NCBI RefSeq assembly: GCF_028561755.1 | Contig: NZ_JAQQTD010000001.1 | Coordinates: 62,001-126,000, forward strand | DNA from: Altibacter sp. HG106 | GTDB taxonomy: Bacteria; Bacteroidota; Bacteroidia; Flavobacteriales; Flavobacteriaceae | Direction of reading: 5' to 3' | Length of the DNA: 64,000 bases | Shown: one piece after another, positions 52,047 to 62,419 of the stretch | How the letters are laid out: each line of letters opens with the position of its first letter | Numbering within the stretch: the first letter of the stretch is position 1 | The notes under the pieces: model-generated | Seen by the model: only the letters and a program-made list of their open reading frames with translations | Databases searched by the model: none | Told to the model about the DNA's origin: nothing | Position numbers and translations under genes: made by a program

Positions 52047-53402
52047 CTTTATATATACCGTCTTTCTGTTGCAGAACTCCCGAATACCATGTGCGCTTAG
52101 TTCACGGCCGTAGCCACTTTCTTTGACCCCTCCAAAGGGCAATCGGGGGTCGCTTTTTACTAATTCATTGATGAAGACAGCACCTTCCTCGAATTGGGAA
52201 ACAAATTTTTCAGCAGCCTCCACATCTTCCGTAAACAGAGATACTCCCAATCCAAATTTCGATGTATTCGACAGAGTAATCGCTTCCTCTATATTTTTAA
52301 ACGTGGTAATGGATAATGCAGGACCAAACGTTTCTTCTGCAAACATTGCCATCTTTGGCGTCACATCTTTGACCAAGGTAGGCTCATAATACGCGCCTTG
52401 ACGTTTTCCTCCCAACAATAAGGTAGCCCCCGCTGCGATAGAATTGTTGACTTGTTGTTCGAGATCTTCCGCGAGATCGGTACGTGCCAAGGTTCCTATA
52501 AACGTGTCTTCCTCGGCTGGGTCACCACTTTTCAGTTCTCTAACGGCAACAACCAGTTGTTCGATAAATTCTTCTGCAATGGAAGCCGCCACCAATAGCC
52601 GTTTTCCGGCGATGCAACTTTGCCCCGTATTTTGAAAGCGCGCTTGTACGCACGTAGCCACCGTGGCTTCGATATCACAATCTTCCATAACAATCAGGGC
52701 ATTATTCCCTCCTAATTCCAAAACCGACTTCTTTATTTGCGAACCTGCTTTTTCGGCAACCGCCGCTCCGGCAGGCCCGCTACCGGTTAGGGTTACAGCT
52801 TTCACAATAGGATTTTCGAGTACAGGAGCAATAGCATCACTACTAGCCAGTAAGGTGGTAAAGCAATGTTCTGGAAAGCCGGCACGTTCAAATATCTTCT
52901 GAATATTCAAGGCACAACCAAATACATTTGAAGCGTGCTTTAAAACTCCAATATTTCCAGCCATCAAGGCGGGTGCCGCAAAACGAAAAACCTGCCAATA
53001 GGGATAATTCCATGGCATCACCGCAAGCACTACACCCATGGGTTCGTAAGCGACATAACTTTTGGAAGCATCGGTATCGATTATTTCGTTGGCCAGATGC
53101 TTTTCCGCAGTATCGGCATAATATTCACATACCCAGGCGCATTTTTCAATCTCAGCCATGGCCTGCTGAATTGGTTTTCCCATTTCGGCCACCATGGTTT
53201 CTGCGTATTCTTTTTTATTTTTAGTTAGCTCGGCAGCAGCAGCCTGCATAAGTTTCTTCTTTTTTGTATACGGAACACTTTTCCAGGACTCAAAACGCTG
53301 CTTTGCCTTTTCGAGCAAGTCTGAAACTTCCTTTTTCGTGTGAAGTTTGTAGTCGGTTATTTTAGAACCGGTGTATGGATTAATGGAAGTTACGGAAGCC
53401 AT
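52044..53402 (-). CDS. NAD(P)-dependent succinate-semialdehyde dehydrogenase-like ALDH
   Basis: 452 residues, the short form typical of the Sad/YneI branch. Cofactor site VMPWNYPYWQVFRFAAPALMAGN, nucleotide loop VTLTGSGPAGAAVAEKAG, catalytic Glu in VLELGGNN and catalytic Cys in NTGQSCIAGKR; C-terminal RLPFGGVKESGYGRELSAHGI. It oxidises succinate semialdehyde or a similar aldehyde to the acid in the cytoplasm. Monocistronic, ending at the shared terminator. Confidence 0.9.
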   Translation of the reverse strand: MASVTSINPYTGSKITDYKLHTKKEVSDLLEKAKQRFESWKSVPYTKKKKLMQAAAAELTKNKKEYAETMVAEMGKPIQQAMAEIEKCAWVCEYYADTAEKHLANEIIDTDASKSYVAYEPMGVVLAVMPWNYPYWQVFRFAAPALMAGNIGVLKHASNVFGCALNIQKIFERAGFPEHCFTTLLASSDAIAPVLENPIVKAVTLTGSGPAGAAVAEKAGSQIKKSVLELGGNNALIVMEDCDIEATVATCVQARFQNTGQSCIAGKRLLVAASIAEEFIEQLVVAVRELKSGDPAEEDTFIGTLARTDLAEDLEQQVNNSIAAGATLLLGGKRQGAYYEPTLVKDVTPKMAMFAEETFGPALSITTFKNIEEAITLSNTSKFGLGVSLFTEDVEAAEKFVSQFEEGAVFINELVKSDPRLPFGGVKESGYGRELSAHGIREFCNRKTVYIK

Positions 53403-53561
53403 AGTTGCTGTTTTCTTTTCAAAGTAATTAAAGTATAAGGAACATCGAAGCGATTAAGAATAGTTTAACGGCTGACATTGTTGATAGTCTTGTGCATAAC
53501 TATCGGCATATTCGGAAGCAAGGGGTAAGCAATTTTATACCTTTAGTCAAACCCACTCATT

Positions 53562-53969
53562 ATGGATTCCAGAGATACTGTTTTACGACAACTACGTCCC
53601 GACATTCCATCTGCACAAATTTTTGACAGCATGTCTTCTGAAGAGCGCTTTCAGAATGAAACCTTGCGCCCTATTGCCAAGCTACAAAACGATTTGTTGA
53701 TAGAAGTCTTTCGGAATTATGTTCGGAAACACAAGAATGTTTTTTATGATCTTTCCATTGAAAAGCGCATGGATTACATTGAAAATGCCATACACAAGGA
53801 CATGAAATTCAGAAACTCCCTCAAAGGCATCATTATTGGACAATTCACGCTCCCTGAGTATTGCAATTACATCGAAAATTCATCGGCGCTAAACAAACGC
53901 ATGATGAATATTGTCAAGGAGCGGCTAAAAAGCAATGTTCAACTACTAGAATACGCTTACGCTCATTAA
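53562..53969 (+). CDS. Conserved hypothetical protein (135 aa)
   Basis: A soluble, mostly helical protein. It opens with MDSRDTVLRQLRPDIPSAQIFDSMSSEERFQNETLRPIAKLQNDLLIEVFRNYVRK and contains FYDLSIEKRMDYIENAIHKDMKFRNSLKGIIIGQFTLPEYCNYI. Related flavobacterial proteins are often labelled glyoxalase in databases, as I recall, but no glyoxalase metal motif is visible, so I treat that label as unfounded. It overlaps the convergent DUF2461 gene by 4 bases. Confidence 0.75.
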   Translation: MDSRDTVLRQLRPDIPSAQIFDSMSSEERFQNETLRPIAKLQNDLLIEVFRNYVRKHKNVFYDLSIEKRMDYIENAIHKDMKFRNSLKGIIIGQFTLPEYCNYIENSSALNKRMMNIVKERLKSNVQLLEYAYAH

Positions 53970-54643
53970 TCTAGAAGCGATTCGCCATTGAGATTTGTGG
54001 TTAATACCATGCTCATGTAATCAAAGAAAGGTTGTAGCAACCTGAAGTATTCGACTACCCTATCTTGAAATTTTGGAGCCATTACCGCTTCGTCGGTAAA
54101 CGAATGAGATACAAAGTAGCTCCGATGCCTAATAAGGTCTATGTTCGAAGCATCCTTTTGAAACCCTTTTGGTGCTGTCTTTACGGGGTCACGGGCTACA
54201 AACCCGTCAAATATTTTCGAAAAATCAGGCTGAGCAAGAATCGCTCGAATAGGAGCCGCATCCATCTCAAATTCTTTGCGAATGCGAAGCAAATCGGCTG
54301 GCTCTGGCTTAAAAAATCCGCCTGCGAGTCCGCTGTTTCCCGGTTCGATACGCAAATAGTAACTTCCTCGACGCGCTTCCCCTGCTCGTATAAAGCGAAC
54401 ACTTCGGTGCGCATTGTAAGGTGCCTTATTCTTACTGAAGCGAACGTCGCGATTGATTCGGAACAATTTGGTTTTCGCGATCCTATCGGTTTCATTGAGC
54501 CGTGCTTCGATTTCGGCATAGAATCGCTTTAGCAGCTTCTCGTTCGCTTTGTATTGTGACCGGTGTTCTTCCATCCAGTCGCGATGGTTGTTTTCTTTTA
54601 ATTCCTTCAGAAATAGAAAGATATCAGGGGGTATCTGGGTCAT
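53966..54643 (-). CDS. DUF2461 (TIGR02453) family protein
   Basis: 225 residues with the family's blocks: FLFLKELKENNHRDWMEEHRSQYKANEKLLKRFYAEI, KTKLFRINRDVRFSKNKAPYNAHRSVRFI and GSYYLRIEPGNSGLAGGFFKPEPADLLRIRKEFE. The family is cytoplasmic and of unknown function. Convergent with the 135-residue protein gene. Confidence 0.92.
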   Translation of the reverse strand: MTQIPPDIFLFLKELKENNHRDWMEEHRSQYKANEKLLKRFYAEIEARLNETDRIAKTKLFRINRDVRFSKNKAPYNAHRSVRFIRAGEARRGSYYLRIEPGNSGLAGGFFKPEPADLLRIRKEFEMDAAPIRAILAQPDFSKIFDGFVARDPVKTAPKGFQKDASNIDLIRHRSYFVSHSFTDEAVMAPKFQDRVVEYFRLLQPFFDYMSMVLTTNLNGESLLD

Positions 54644-54719
54644 GAGATATATTTGACATAAAGATACAGTTAAAAATTTTCCTTACATTTAAAACAACAA
54701 CCAATCAATTCTCTTTCTT

Positions 54720-55148
54720 ATGACCACCACAAAACCCAACACTGCTTTCTGGATTATTGCCGTAGTCGCTATTCTTTGGAATATTATGGGCATTTTTCAA
54801 TACCTGGCGCCCATCCTATTACCAGAGATGGTTAATGAAGCCTATGGTACCGAAGAACTGGCCATTTACAATGCCTTGCCCTCCTGGTATCAGATCGTTT
54901 TCGCCATTGCGGTATTTTCGGGATTTTTAGGTTCGTTACTGCTCATAGCGCGAAAAAAGGCAGCCAAACCACTATTCTTATTGTCACTTGTGGCGGTACT
55001 TGTACAGATGGGATATTGGCTTTTCGCAACGGATATCATGGAATTACACGGTATTCAGGCGGCGATCATGCCCCTGATTGTGATCACCATTTCAATATTC
55101 CTCTACTTTTATAGTAAGGGAGCCCTGCAAAAAGGATGGTTGCGATAA
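54720..55148 (+). CDS. Four-helix membrane protein (142 aa)
   Basis: Four hydrophobic helices: FWIIAVVAILWNIMGIFQYL, WYQIVFAIAVFSGFLGSLLLIAR, AAKPLFLLSLVAVLVQMGYWLFA and IQAAIMPLIVITISIFLYFYS. The periplasmic loop after helix 1 (APILLPEMVNEAYGTEELAIYNALPSWY) is characteristic. Related proteins in this group are usually annotated as sugar transporter, with no evidence that I can see. TACATTTA, a one-mismatch -7 element, lies at 54684-54691. Confidence 0.8.
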   Translation: MTTTKPNTAFWIIAVVAILWNIMGIFQYLAPILLPEMVNEAYGTEELAIYNALPSWYQIVFAIAVFSGFLGSLLLIARKKAAKPLFLLSLVAVLVQMGYWLFATDIMELHGIQAAIMPLIVITISIFLYFYSKGALQKGWLR

Positions 55149-55155
55149 GCGGGTA

Positions 55156-56244
55156 TTATAACCATTTCTTTCTTTTGAAATACCAGACCAACAGCAGGAA
55201 CACCAAGATCATAGCCCCCCAAAGGTAAAAGTATCCGTATTTGAGTTGAAGCTCGGGTATGTACTCGAAGTTCATACCGTAGATACCGGCCAAAAAGGTA
55301 AGTGGAATAAAGATCGTGGCCATAATGGTTAACACCTTCATCACTTCGTTCATGCGATTGCTAATGGTGGTCATGTACATATCCATCAGTCCCCAGATCA
55401 TTTCGCGATAGATATCAACACTTTCAGAAACTTGAATGATATGGTCATAGAGGTCGCGAATATAGTTCTGTGTACGCGATTCAATAAGGGCTGTTTCGGT
55501 CTTTTCAATGCGATTAATGACTTCACGCAGCGGTACAATCGCTCTGCGAATACGAAGGATTTCCTTTTTCAACTCTTGGATATCCTGCGTAATATCTTCT
55601 TCTATTTTATCTTCGAAAAGCTGATCTTCGAGAAATTCTATTTTTTCGCTGAGCGTTTCGATCACACTAAAATAATTATCGACAACCGCATCCAGGATCG
55701 CAAACATCAGGTAGTCTGATCCTGCGTTTCGCACACGACCTTTTCCACTTTCAATGCGCTCTCGTAGGGAGTCGAATACATCTCCATCGGCCTCTTGAAA
55801 GGTGAGTACATAATCATGCCCCATCACCATGCTCACGTGTTCATTGATCAATTGATTGTCTTCCCCGTAATGCAACATCTTAAAGACGATGAAGAGATAC
55901 GCTTCAAATTCATCCATTTTAGGACGTTGGTTGGTGGTAACAATATCTTCCTGAATAAGCGGATGCAGTTGATAATGCTCTCCCAGGGTTTCAATATTAT
56001 GGGTATTGTTGAGACCGTTGACATTGATCCAGGTGACGTGATCGGTACCTTTAAATTGAAAGGCATCTTCGATCTTTTCAGAATGAACTAAATCGTATTG
56101 ATCTTTTGAATAATCAATGATCTCTAAGGTGGTAACCGCATTCTCTTTCTTCCCGGTATAGGAAACCGTTCCCGGCGCCAAATTTTTGGTAGTTGTCTTT
56201 TTTTTACGCTGAAAAGGACGCGTTTTTCTTCTTCGTTTCGCCAT
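55156..56244 (-). CDS. corA: CorA-family Mg2+/Co2+ transporter
   Basis: 362 residues. A basic N-terminus (MAKRRRKTRPFQRKKKTTTK) precedes the cytoplasmic funnel, with the DHVTWINVNGL and HPLIQEDIVTTNQRPKMDEFEAYLFIVFKML blocks. Long helices follow (SEKIEFLEDQLFEDKIEEDITQDIQELKKEILRIRRA). The signature YGMN is present in FLAGIYGMNFEYIPELQ, with two membrane helices. A homopentameric channel in the inner membrane. Its 5' end is 47 bases from the hisIE stop; it may be cotranscribed with the his operon only by readthrough. Confidence 0.93.
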   Translation of the reverse strand: MAKRRRKTRPFQRKKKTTTKNLAPGTVSYTGKKENAVTTLEIIDYSKDQYDLVHSEKIEDAFQFKGTDHVTWINVNGLNNTHNIETLGEHYQLHPLIQEDIVTTNQRPKMDEFEAYLFIVFKMLHYGEDNQLINEHVSMVMGHDYVLTFQEADGDVFDSLRERIESGKGRVRNAGSDYLMFAILDAVVDNYFSVIETLSEKIEFLEDQLFEDKIEEDITQDIQELKKEILRIRRAIVPLREVINRIEKTETALIESRTQNYIRDLYDHIIQVSESVDIYREMIWGLMDMYMTTISNRMNEVMKVLTIMATIFIPLTFLAGIYGMNFEYIPELQLKYGYFYLWGAMILVFLLLVWYFKRKKWL

Positions 56245-56291
56245 ATCGCAAATTCTCTCTTCTAAAAATAGTGAATTTTTCTTCGGAAAAC

Positions 56292-56894
56292 TTACCGATG
56301 TCTTTCCTGTAAGGTTTTTACAACGTCTTCCAACCGCATTCCTTTGGTTTGCAATAGAATAAGGAAATGAAAAATCAGGTCGGCAGCTTCATTTAAAAAA
56401 AGTAAGTCGTTCTCATCTTTGGCTTCTATTACCAATTCTACTGCTTCTTCCCCTACTTTTTGCGCGATTTTGTTGATTCCTTTAGAAAAAAGAGAAGCGA
56501 CATAAGATGAATCCGTCTTTCCTTCTTGCTTTCGAGAAGCGATCACTTCTTCCAAATCAGTCAAGAAGCCGTACGTTTGTTGATTCTTCTCATTCCAACA
56601 GGTATCGCTACCGGTATGACAGACCGGGCCGTTAGGCTGTACTTGAAGCAACAAACTGTCCTGATCGCAATCTAGCTTCATATCCAACAATCGCAAGGTA
56701 TTTCCACTGGTTTCCCCCTTCGTCCAGAGGCGTTGCCTCGAGCGGCTGTAGAACGTGACCAAACCGGCCTCTTTCGTCTTTACATACGCCGCTTCATTCA
56801 TATAGCCCAGCATCAGCACCTTTTTTGTGACAGCATCTTGAATAATCGCAGGAATGAGCGCATCCTTTTCCTTCTTAAAATTTAGTTGTTCCAT
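56292..56894 (-). CDS. hisIE: Bifunctional phosphoribosyl-AMP cyclohydrolase / phosphoribosyl-ATP pyrophosphatase
   Basis: 200 residues with fused domains. HisI (1-105): GYMNEAAYVKTKEAGLVTFYSRSRQRLWTKGETSGN, DMKLDCDQDSLLLQV and CHTGSDTCW (metal Cys residues). HisE (about 110-200): LVSLFSKG-like SSYVASLFSKGINKIAQKVGEEAVELVIEAK with the acidic pyrophosphatase site EEAVEL. Together they perform steps 2 and 3 of histidine synthesis. Last gene of the operon, 9 bases after hisF. Confidence 0.96.
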   Translation of the reverse strand: MEQLNFKKEKDALIPAIIQDAVTKKVLMLGYMNEAAYVKTKEAGLVTFYSRSRQRLWTKGETSGNTLRLLDMKLDCDQDSLLLQVQPNGPVCHTGSDTCWNEKNQQTYGFLTDLEEVIASRKQEGKTDSSYVASLFSKGINKIAQKVGEEAVELVIEAKDENDLLFLNEAADLIFHFLILLQTKGMRLEDVVKTLQERHR

Positions 56895-56903
56895 AGTATT
56901 TTT

Positions 56904-57659
56904 TTAACGCCGCATGGGAATACCTTTCGTATGCAGCCTCGTTTTTAGCGTTTGTATATCTATTTCGTTAAAGTGAAAAACACTTGCCGCCAATGCAGCA
57001 TCCGCCTTGCCCTCGATAAAAACCTTCTCAAAATGGGATACCGTTCCTGCTCCACCTGAAGCGATAATTGGAACGTTCACCGTTTCCGAAAGTGTCGCCA
57101 AGGCTTCATTGGCAAAACCATTTTTAGTACCGTCGTGATCCATAGATGTAAAAAGCAATTCTCCGGCGCCTCGTTGTTCTGCTTCTTTCGCCCAGGTTAG
57201 TAACTCATTTGAAGTAGGTTGCTTCCCTCCTACCAAATGCACGGTCCAGCGATCGTTCAACAACCTGGCATCAATGGCCACTACCACACATTGATTTCCG
57301 AAGGCAGAAGCGAGTTCGTTGATCAGTTCTGGCCTACGAACCGCAGCTGAATTGATCGCAACCTTGTCTGCGCCGTGCTTCAGCAATTGATACGCGTCTT
57401 CCACGCTAGAAACCCCGCCTCCTACCGTAAACGGAATGTTGATAGCGGCTGCCACCCGTTCCACCAAGGATGCTAAAGTCTTTCGTTTTTCTTCCGTAGC
57501 CGAAATATCCAGAAAGACCAATTCGTCTGCCCCCGTCGCGGCATATCGAGCAGCCAATTCCACAGGATCTCCAGCAGCGCGTAATTCTTGAAACTTTACG
57601 CCTTTAACGGTTTTTCCATCTTTGATGTCCAAACACGGAATAATTCTTTTAGTTAACAT
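56904..57659 (-). CDS. hisF: Imidazole glycerol phosphate synthase, cyclase subunit
   Basis: 251 residues, (beta/alpha)8 barrel. Catalytic Asp in [18 protein letters not shown] and in [49 protein letters not shown] and [12 protein letters not shown] are phosphate-binding and active-site blocks. Uses ammonia channelled from HisH. Its start overlaps the end of hisA by 11 bases. Confidence 0.97.
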   Translation of the reverse strand: MLTKRIIPCLDIKDGKTVKGVKFQELRAAGDPVELAARYAATGADELVFLDISATEEKRKTLASLVERVAAAINIPFTVGGGVSSVEDAYQLLKHGADKVAINSAAVRRPELINELASAFGNQCVVVAIDARLLNDRWTVHLVGGKQPTSNELLTWAKEAEQRGAGELLFTSMDHDGTKNGFANEALATLSETVNVPIIASGGAGTVSHFEKVFIEGKADAALAASVFHFNEIDIQTLKTRLHTKGIPMRR

Positions 57660-58377
57660 CTGTATTCCATTTTTCTACTTCTGAAAGCGTTATACTGCCC
57701 TCATAAATCGCTTTTCCTACAATGGCCGCACTACACCCAATTTGCTGTAAAAGCCTAAGGTCTGTTAGCGAGGACACGCCCCCTGAAGCGGTGAGCTGAA
57801 TTTCCGGCAAGGCGCTACTAAGTTTTTCATACAATAGCCTTGCCGGTCCTTGAAGCATGCCGTCTTTGGAAATGTCGGTACAAATCACATGCTGAATTCC
57901 ATGTTGTACGTACAATTCTACAAAGGCTACCACCTCTAAGGACGTAGTCTCTTGCCAACCGGAAACCGCTATATTTCCATTTTTTACATCAGCTCCCAAA
58001 ATAATTCGTTCTGCTCCATAACGCCGGATCCATTCCTTCACTTTTTCCGGCTTACTGACTGCAATACTTCCGGCGGTAATTTGTTGCGCACCACAATCAA
58101 AAGCCATTGTAATATCGGTATCTGATTTCACCCCTCCTCCAAAATCGATTTGCAGTTGGGTGTGTTTGGCAATAGATTCTAGCACTTTGTGGTTCACAAT
58201 ATGCTTGGCCTTGGCCCCGTCTAAGTCCACCAAATGCAGTCGGGTACAGCCGGCGTCCTCAAAACATTTGGCCATTTCTGTAGGATCCTCCGCATACAGG
58301 GTTTTCTTTGAAAAATCCCCTTGCGTTAATCGTACACATTTCCCATCAATAATGTCCATGGCGGGTATAATGATCAT
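57649..58377 (-). CDS. hisA: ProFAR isomerase
   Basis: 242 residues. The (beta/alpha)8 barrel opens with [21 protein letters not shown] (catalytic Asp), then [61 protein letters not shown] (second catalytic Asp) and [13 protein letters not shown]. It converts ProFAR to PRFAR. Starts with an ATGA overlap on hisH. Confidence 0.97.
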   Translation of the reverse strand: MIIIPAMDIIDGKCVRLTQGDFSKKTLYAEDPTEMAKCFEDAGCTRLHLVDLDGAKAKHIVNHKVLESIAKHTQLQIDFGGGVKSDTDITMAFDCGAQQITAGSIAVSKPEKVKEWIRRYGAERIILGADVKNGNIAVSGWQETTSLEVVAFVELYVQHGIQHVICTDISKDGMLQGPARLLYEKLSSALPEIQLTASGGVSSLTDLRLLQQIGCSAAIVGKAIYEGSITLSEVEKWNTDVN

Positions 58378-58958
58378 AAGGCTAAAAAGTTTTGTAATAG
58401 GGTGGCACCCACCTCACCACTTTTCTCGGGGTGAAACTGAACGCCATAAAAATTGTCTTTATTTAGTGCCGCGCTATACGGCGCACCATAGGTTGTGGTG
58501 GCAATGGTATCTAGTTGTTGAGGAACATAATAACTGTGAACCATGTAAATGTAAGCACCCTCTTCTATCCCAGAAAATAGGGGCGATCGCATGTTGGTAA
58601 GTTGATTCCATCCCATATGAGGAATTTTCACAAGAGCAGGAAAGCGAACCACTGATTCCTCAAAAATACCAAGGCCGTTTGTGTCATTTTCTTCGGAAAA
58701 CCGACACATTAGTTGCATTCCCAAACAAATTCCTAAAACCGGTTGTTTCAGTTTCGGAATGACGATATCCAGACCAGAAGATCGTAATTGTTCCATGGCC
58801 TTTCCAGCCGCACCCACTCCCGGAAAGATTACATGCGTCGCGTTTATAATTTCCGAAGTGTTGTTGCTTACTACGGAAGCAACATCCAATCGCTCCAATG
58901 CAAATTGCAAGCTCTTGATATTTCCAGCACCATAATCGATAATTGCTACTTTTTTCAT
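58374..58958 (-). CDS. hisH: Imidazole glycerol phosphate synthase, glutamine amidotransferase subunit
   Basis: 194 residues, class I glutaminase: [16 protein letters not shown], nucleophile Cys in [18 protein letters not shown], and the His-Glu pair in [11 protein letters not shown]. It supplies ammonia to HisF. Coupled by ATGA overlaps to hisB upstream and hisA downstream. Confidence 0.97.
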   Translation of the reverse strand: MKKVAIIDYGAGNIKSLQFALERLDVASVVSNNTSEIINATHVIFPGVGAAGKAMEQLRSSGLDIVIPKLKQPVLGICLGMQLMCRFSEENDTNGLGIFEESVVRFPALVKIPHMGWNQLTNMRSPLFSGIEEGAYIYMVHSYYVPQQLDTIATTTYGAPYSAALNKDNFYGVQFHPEKSGEVGATLLQNFLAL

Positions 58959-60088
58959 AACACCCCTTTTGTTGTAGGCAGTTGTTTCGAGCTAAGATCA
59001 CGTGCAATCGCTCCTTTCACCGCTCTGGCAAACGCTTTAAAAATAGCTTCAATCTTATGGTGTTCGTTTGTGCCTTCGGCTTTAATATTCAAGTTACACT
59101 GAGCAGCATCCGAAAAAGACTTGAAGAAATGCATGAACATTTCCGTAGGCATCTTCCCAATCATTTCACGGTTAAATTCTGCCTCCCAAACCAACCAGTT
59201 TCTACCCCCAAAGTCAATAGCCACCTGCGCCAAACAATCGTCCATAGGCAGGCAAAAGCCATATCGCGACAATCCCTGTTTGTTTCCGAGGGCCTGCTTG
59301 AAAGCAGCTCCTAACGCAAGCGCAGTATCTTCGATGGTGTGATGCTCGTCTACTTCTAAGTCGCCTTGAACCTCAAGTTTCAAATCCATAGTTCCATGCC
59401 GCGCCAGTTGATCGAGCATATGATCAAAAAAAGCGATGCCTGTGGAAATAGCACTTTGCCCGGTACCGTCCAGATTCAAGGTCGCCGAAATTTTCGTCTC
59501 TTTCGTATTTCGAGTAATCGTTGCGATTCTGTCGCTGGACATGAGCAAGGTATAAATGTCATCCCAATTTGACGTACGTAAGGCTATGGTCGCTTCTAAA
59601 TCGGTTTCTGACGGAACTTCTTCAGCTCCCATGTCTGGGTGATCATCGATAAAAATAGCGCGAGCGCCTAAGTTTTTGGCTAGCGCCACATCGGTAAGTC
59701 GGTCTCCAATTACAAAACTATGTTCCAAATCATAGGCGTCAGAAAAATAGTGTTGCAATAAGGCTGTACCAGGCTTTCTAGTAGGCTGTTGGTCCTCAGC
59801 GAAGGTGCGATCAATCACAATATTATCGAAAATAACGCCTTCGTTTTCAAACGTAGAAACAATGAAATTATGCGTCGGCCAAAAGGTATCTTCCGGAAAA
59901 GCCTCGGTTCCTAACCCATCCTGATTCGTAACCATCACCAATTCGTAAGCGCCGTTAGCAGCGATCTTTGAAAGATTGTAGAGGGCTCTTGGATAAAATT
60001 CAAGTTTTTCCAAAGAATCCAACTGCTCGTCTTCCGGTTCCCGTACTAGCGTGCCATCGCGATCGATAAATAATACTTTTCTTTTCAT
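58955..60088 (-). CDS. hisB: Bifunctional histidinol-phosphatase / imidazoleglycerol-phosphate dehydratase
   Basis: The start is placed at 60088 ([20 protein letters not shown]), which overlaps the hisC stop as ATGA; the frame extends 24 codons further into hisC but is not coding. The N-terminal HAD phosphatase ([49 protein letters not shown]) and the C-terminal dehydratase ([53 protein letters not shown]) are both complete. 377 residues, catalysing steps 6 and 8. Confidence 0.95.
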   Translation of the reverse strand: MKRKVLFIDRDGTLVREPEDEQLDSLEKLEFYPRALYNLSKIAANGAYELVMVTNQDGLGTEAFPEDTFWPTHNFIVSTFENEGVIFDNIVIDRTFAEDQQPTRKPGTALLQHYFSDAYDLEHSFVIGDRLTDVALAKNLGARAIFIDDHPDMGAEEVPSETDLEATIALRTSNWDDIYTLLMSSDRIATITRNTKETKISATLNLDGTGQSAISTGIAFFDHMLDQLARHGTMDLKLEVQGDLEVDEHHTIEDTALALGAAFKQALGNKQGLSRYGFCLPMDDCLAQVAIDFGGRNWLVWEAEFNREMIGKMPTEMFMHFFKSFSDAAQCNLNIKAEGTNEHHKIEAIFKAFARAVKGAIARDLSSKQLPTTKGVL

Positions 60089-61137
60089 AGCGTCACTTGT
60101 TTTAAAGCGGAAATCAATTGTTCGTTTTCTTCGGAAGTTCCTACGGTAATTCGCAAACATTCCTCGCAGTGAGGCAGGGAACTTCTGTTTCGAACCACGA
60201 TGCCCATGGTGATCAATGCGTTGTATACCGCCGAAGCATCGGTAACCCGAACCAATAAAAAGTTCGCTTCCGAAGGAAACACTTTAGTTACATAAGAGAT
60301 GCTGGCAAGGGCTTTTGCTAATTGCGCTCGTTCATTTTTTAGCGTAACGATAGCGGTATTTATTTCCCCTATGTTTTTGAGCTGTTTCTTTGCGAATTCT
60401 TGCGTGAGCGTATTCACGTTGTACGGCAATTTTATTTTGGTAAGCCACAGGATTACCTTCGGGTTGGCAATAGCCATTCCCAACCGAATTCCCGCCATGC
60501 CATAGGCCTTCGAAAAGGTTTGTAAGACCACCAAATTAGGATAGGTATCAAGCTGTCGTGCCCAACTTTCCGAATTCGAAAAATCAATATAGGCCTCATC
60601 AATTACTACCATCCCATTAAAATGTGACAAGAGTGCTTTGATGCGATCGGCGTCGATCAAATTTCCCGATGGATTGTTGGGGGAGCACACAAACAGCATT
60701 TTGGTATTGCGATCTACCGTCTGGAGGATCTCATCTACATCTGGTTGAAAATCTGCGGAAAGCGTTAATTCAATATTCCTCACACGATGTTGCTGGGCAA
60801 GCACACCGTACATGCCATAGGTTGGCGCTAGGGTAATAATGGCATCGCCCGGCTCGCAAAACACCCGAAACAGCAAGTCTAACACTTCGTCGCTGCCATT
60901 TCCCAAAAGAAGTTGGTCGGGGCTCAGGCCTTTTAGATGAGCTATTTGTTTCCGCAATGCCGTCTGATACGGATCGGGATATCGATTCACCAGTGTGGGT
61001 ATGGGATGTTCATTGGCATCTAAGAAGGTATAGGAGCCTTCGTCCACCGCAAATTCATCTCGAGCCGACTGATAGGGCTCCAGTTCTAAAATCCCTGACG
61101 CAACAAGCGCACTGATGTCTTTTCTATTTTTTATCAT
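60085..61137 (-). CDS. hisC: Histidinol-phosphate aminotransferase
   Basis: 350 residues, fold-type I PLP enzyme: [45 protein letters not shown] and the PLP lysine in [17 protein letters not shown], and EANFLLVRV near the end. Converts imidazole acetol phosphate to histidinol phosphate. Its start overlaps hisD by 14 bases. Confidence 0.95.
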   Translation of the reverse strand: MIKNRKDISALVASGILELEPYQSARDEFAVDEGSYTFLDANEHPIPTLVNRYPDPYQTALRKQIAHLKGLSPDQLLLGNGSDEVLDLLFRVFCEPGDAIITLAPTYGMYGVLAQQHRVRNIELTLSADFQPDVDEILQTVDRNTKMLFVCSPNNPSGNLIDADRIKALLSHFNGMVVIDEAYIDFSNSESWARQLDTYPNLVVLQTFSKAYGMAGIRLGMAIANPKVILWLTKIKLPYNVNTLTQEFAKKQLKNIGEINTAIVTLKNERAQLAKALASISYVTKVFPSEANFLLVRVTDASAVYNALITMGIVVRNRSSLPHCEECLRITVGTSEENEQLISALKQVTL

Positions 61138-62410
61138 TTCTCAATCGTATTTCGATGGCACGTTGGTGTGCAGTGAGTCCTTCAGCAGCAGCCATGCAGG
61201 CCACATGAGGGCCTAAAGCCAACAACCCCTCTTTGGTAATTTCCTGAAAAGTAATACTCTTTAAAAAGCTGTCTAGTGATACCCCACTATACTGCCGTGC
61301 AAATCCGTAGGTTGGCAAGGTATGATTGGTGCCGGAAGCGTAATCGCCTGCGCTTTCGGGAGTATAATTGCCTAAAAATACGGAGCCGGCATGCTGTACT
61401 TCTGAAGCCACTGTACGCGCATCCCGGACGGCCAAGATCAAATGTTCGGGGGCATACATATTTATCACGGAAAGCGCTTCCGTATTATTTGCTACCAGAA
61501 TCGCTTTGGAATGTTGCAAGGCTTTTGTTGCGACCTCCTTTCTGGGCAGCTGTTCCACTTGTGCTGCAACCTCTAATTGAACCTGATCAAGCAATTTTTC
61601 CGAAGTACTAACCAAGATCACCTGACTATCGGCCCCGTGTTCGGCTTGACTCAATAGATCGGCTGCAACGTATTCCGGAATCGCCGTATCATCCGCAAAT
61701 ACCAATACTTCCGAAGGGCCGGCCGGCATATCAATCGCCACACCGTAGCGTGTAGCGACCTGCTTCGCCGCTGTTACATAACTGTTGCCGGGACCGAAGA
61801 TTTTATCGACTTTAGGAAGTTGTGCGGTACCTAAGGTTAACGCGGCAATCGCTTGTATTCCGCCAACCGAAAATATCTCAGTGACACCACACAAATTGGC
61901 GGCATACAAAATTTCGGGCGCTATGGTACCCTTACTCGATGGTGGAGAGCACAAAACGATCCTTTTACAACCCGCCAATTGTGCCGGGATGGCTAGCATG
62001 AACACGGTGGAAAATAAAGGCGCTGAGCCTCCGGGAATGTAGATACCTACTGCTTCTATGGGCCGCTTCTCCTGCCAGCAAAGTACTCCCGCCTGTGTTT
62101 CTACCCTCAGCGTTTCGGTTTGCTGTGCCTCGTGAAAGGTTGAAATGTTTTGGTACGCAACCTGCATGGCCTTTCTTAACACTTCCGGCACCCCGGAAGT
62201 CGCTTTTTCAATCGCTTCCTTAGAAACGCGCATGCCATCTAGAGTAACGCCATCAAACAAGGCCGTATACTTCTGAACCGCTTGATCTCCGTTTCGCTGT
62301 ACTTCTGAAAAAATACTTTCGGCCGTATTTCGCAATTGCTCTGAATCTCGCCCTGGCCGTTGCAAGAGGGTCGAATACTCGGTGGGATTCGGGTACTTAT
62401 ATTGTTTCAT
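61124..62410 (-). CDS. hisD: Histidinol dehydrogenase
   Basis: 428 residues, full length. VGIYIPGGSAPLFSTVFMLAIPAQLAGC, VDKIFGPGNSYVTAAKQVA, AIDMPAGPSEVLVFAD, LLSQAEHGADSQ (active-site Glu/His region) and YTPESAGDYASGTNHTLPT with SVDSFLK-like SLDSFLKSITFQE are present. Zinc-dependent, catalyses the last two oxidation steps to histidine. 9 bases after hisG. Confidence 0.97.
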   Translation of the reverse strand: MKQYKYPNPTEYSTLLQRPGRDSEQLRNTAESIFSEVQRNGDQAVQKYTALFDGVTLDGMRVSKEAIEKATSGVPEVLRKAMQVAYQNISTFHEAQQTETLRVETQAGVLCWQEKRPIEAVGIYIPGGSAPLFSTVFMLAIPAQLAGCKRIVLCSPPSSKGTIAPEILYAANLCGVTEIFSVGGIQAIAALTLGTAQLPKVDKIFGPGNSYVTAAKQVATRYGVAIDMPAGPSEVLVFADDTAIPEYVAADLLSQAEHGADSQVILVSTSEKLLDQVQLEVAAQVEQLPRKEVATKALQHSKAILVANNTEALSVINMYAPEHLILAVRDARTVASEVQHAGSVFLGNYTPESAGDYASGTNHTLPTYGFARQYSGVSLDSFLKSITFQEITKEGLLALGPHVACMAAAEGLTAHQRAIEIRLRNDKK

Positions 62411-62419
62411 AATTATATT

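Noticed and set aside
54065-54532. Plus-strand open frame of 155 codons
   Set aside because: Antisense to the DUF2461 gene; no recognisable features.
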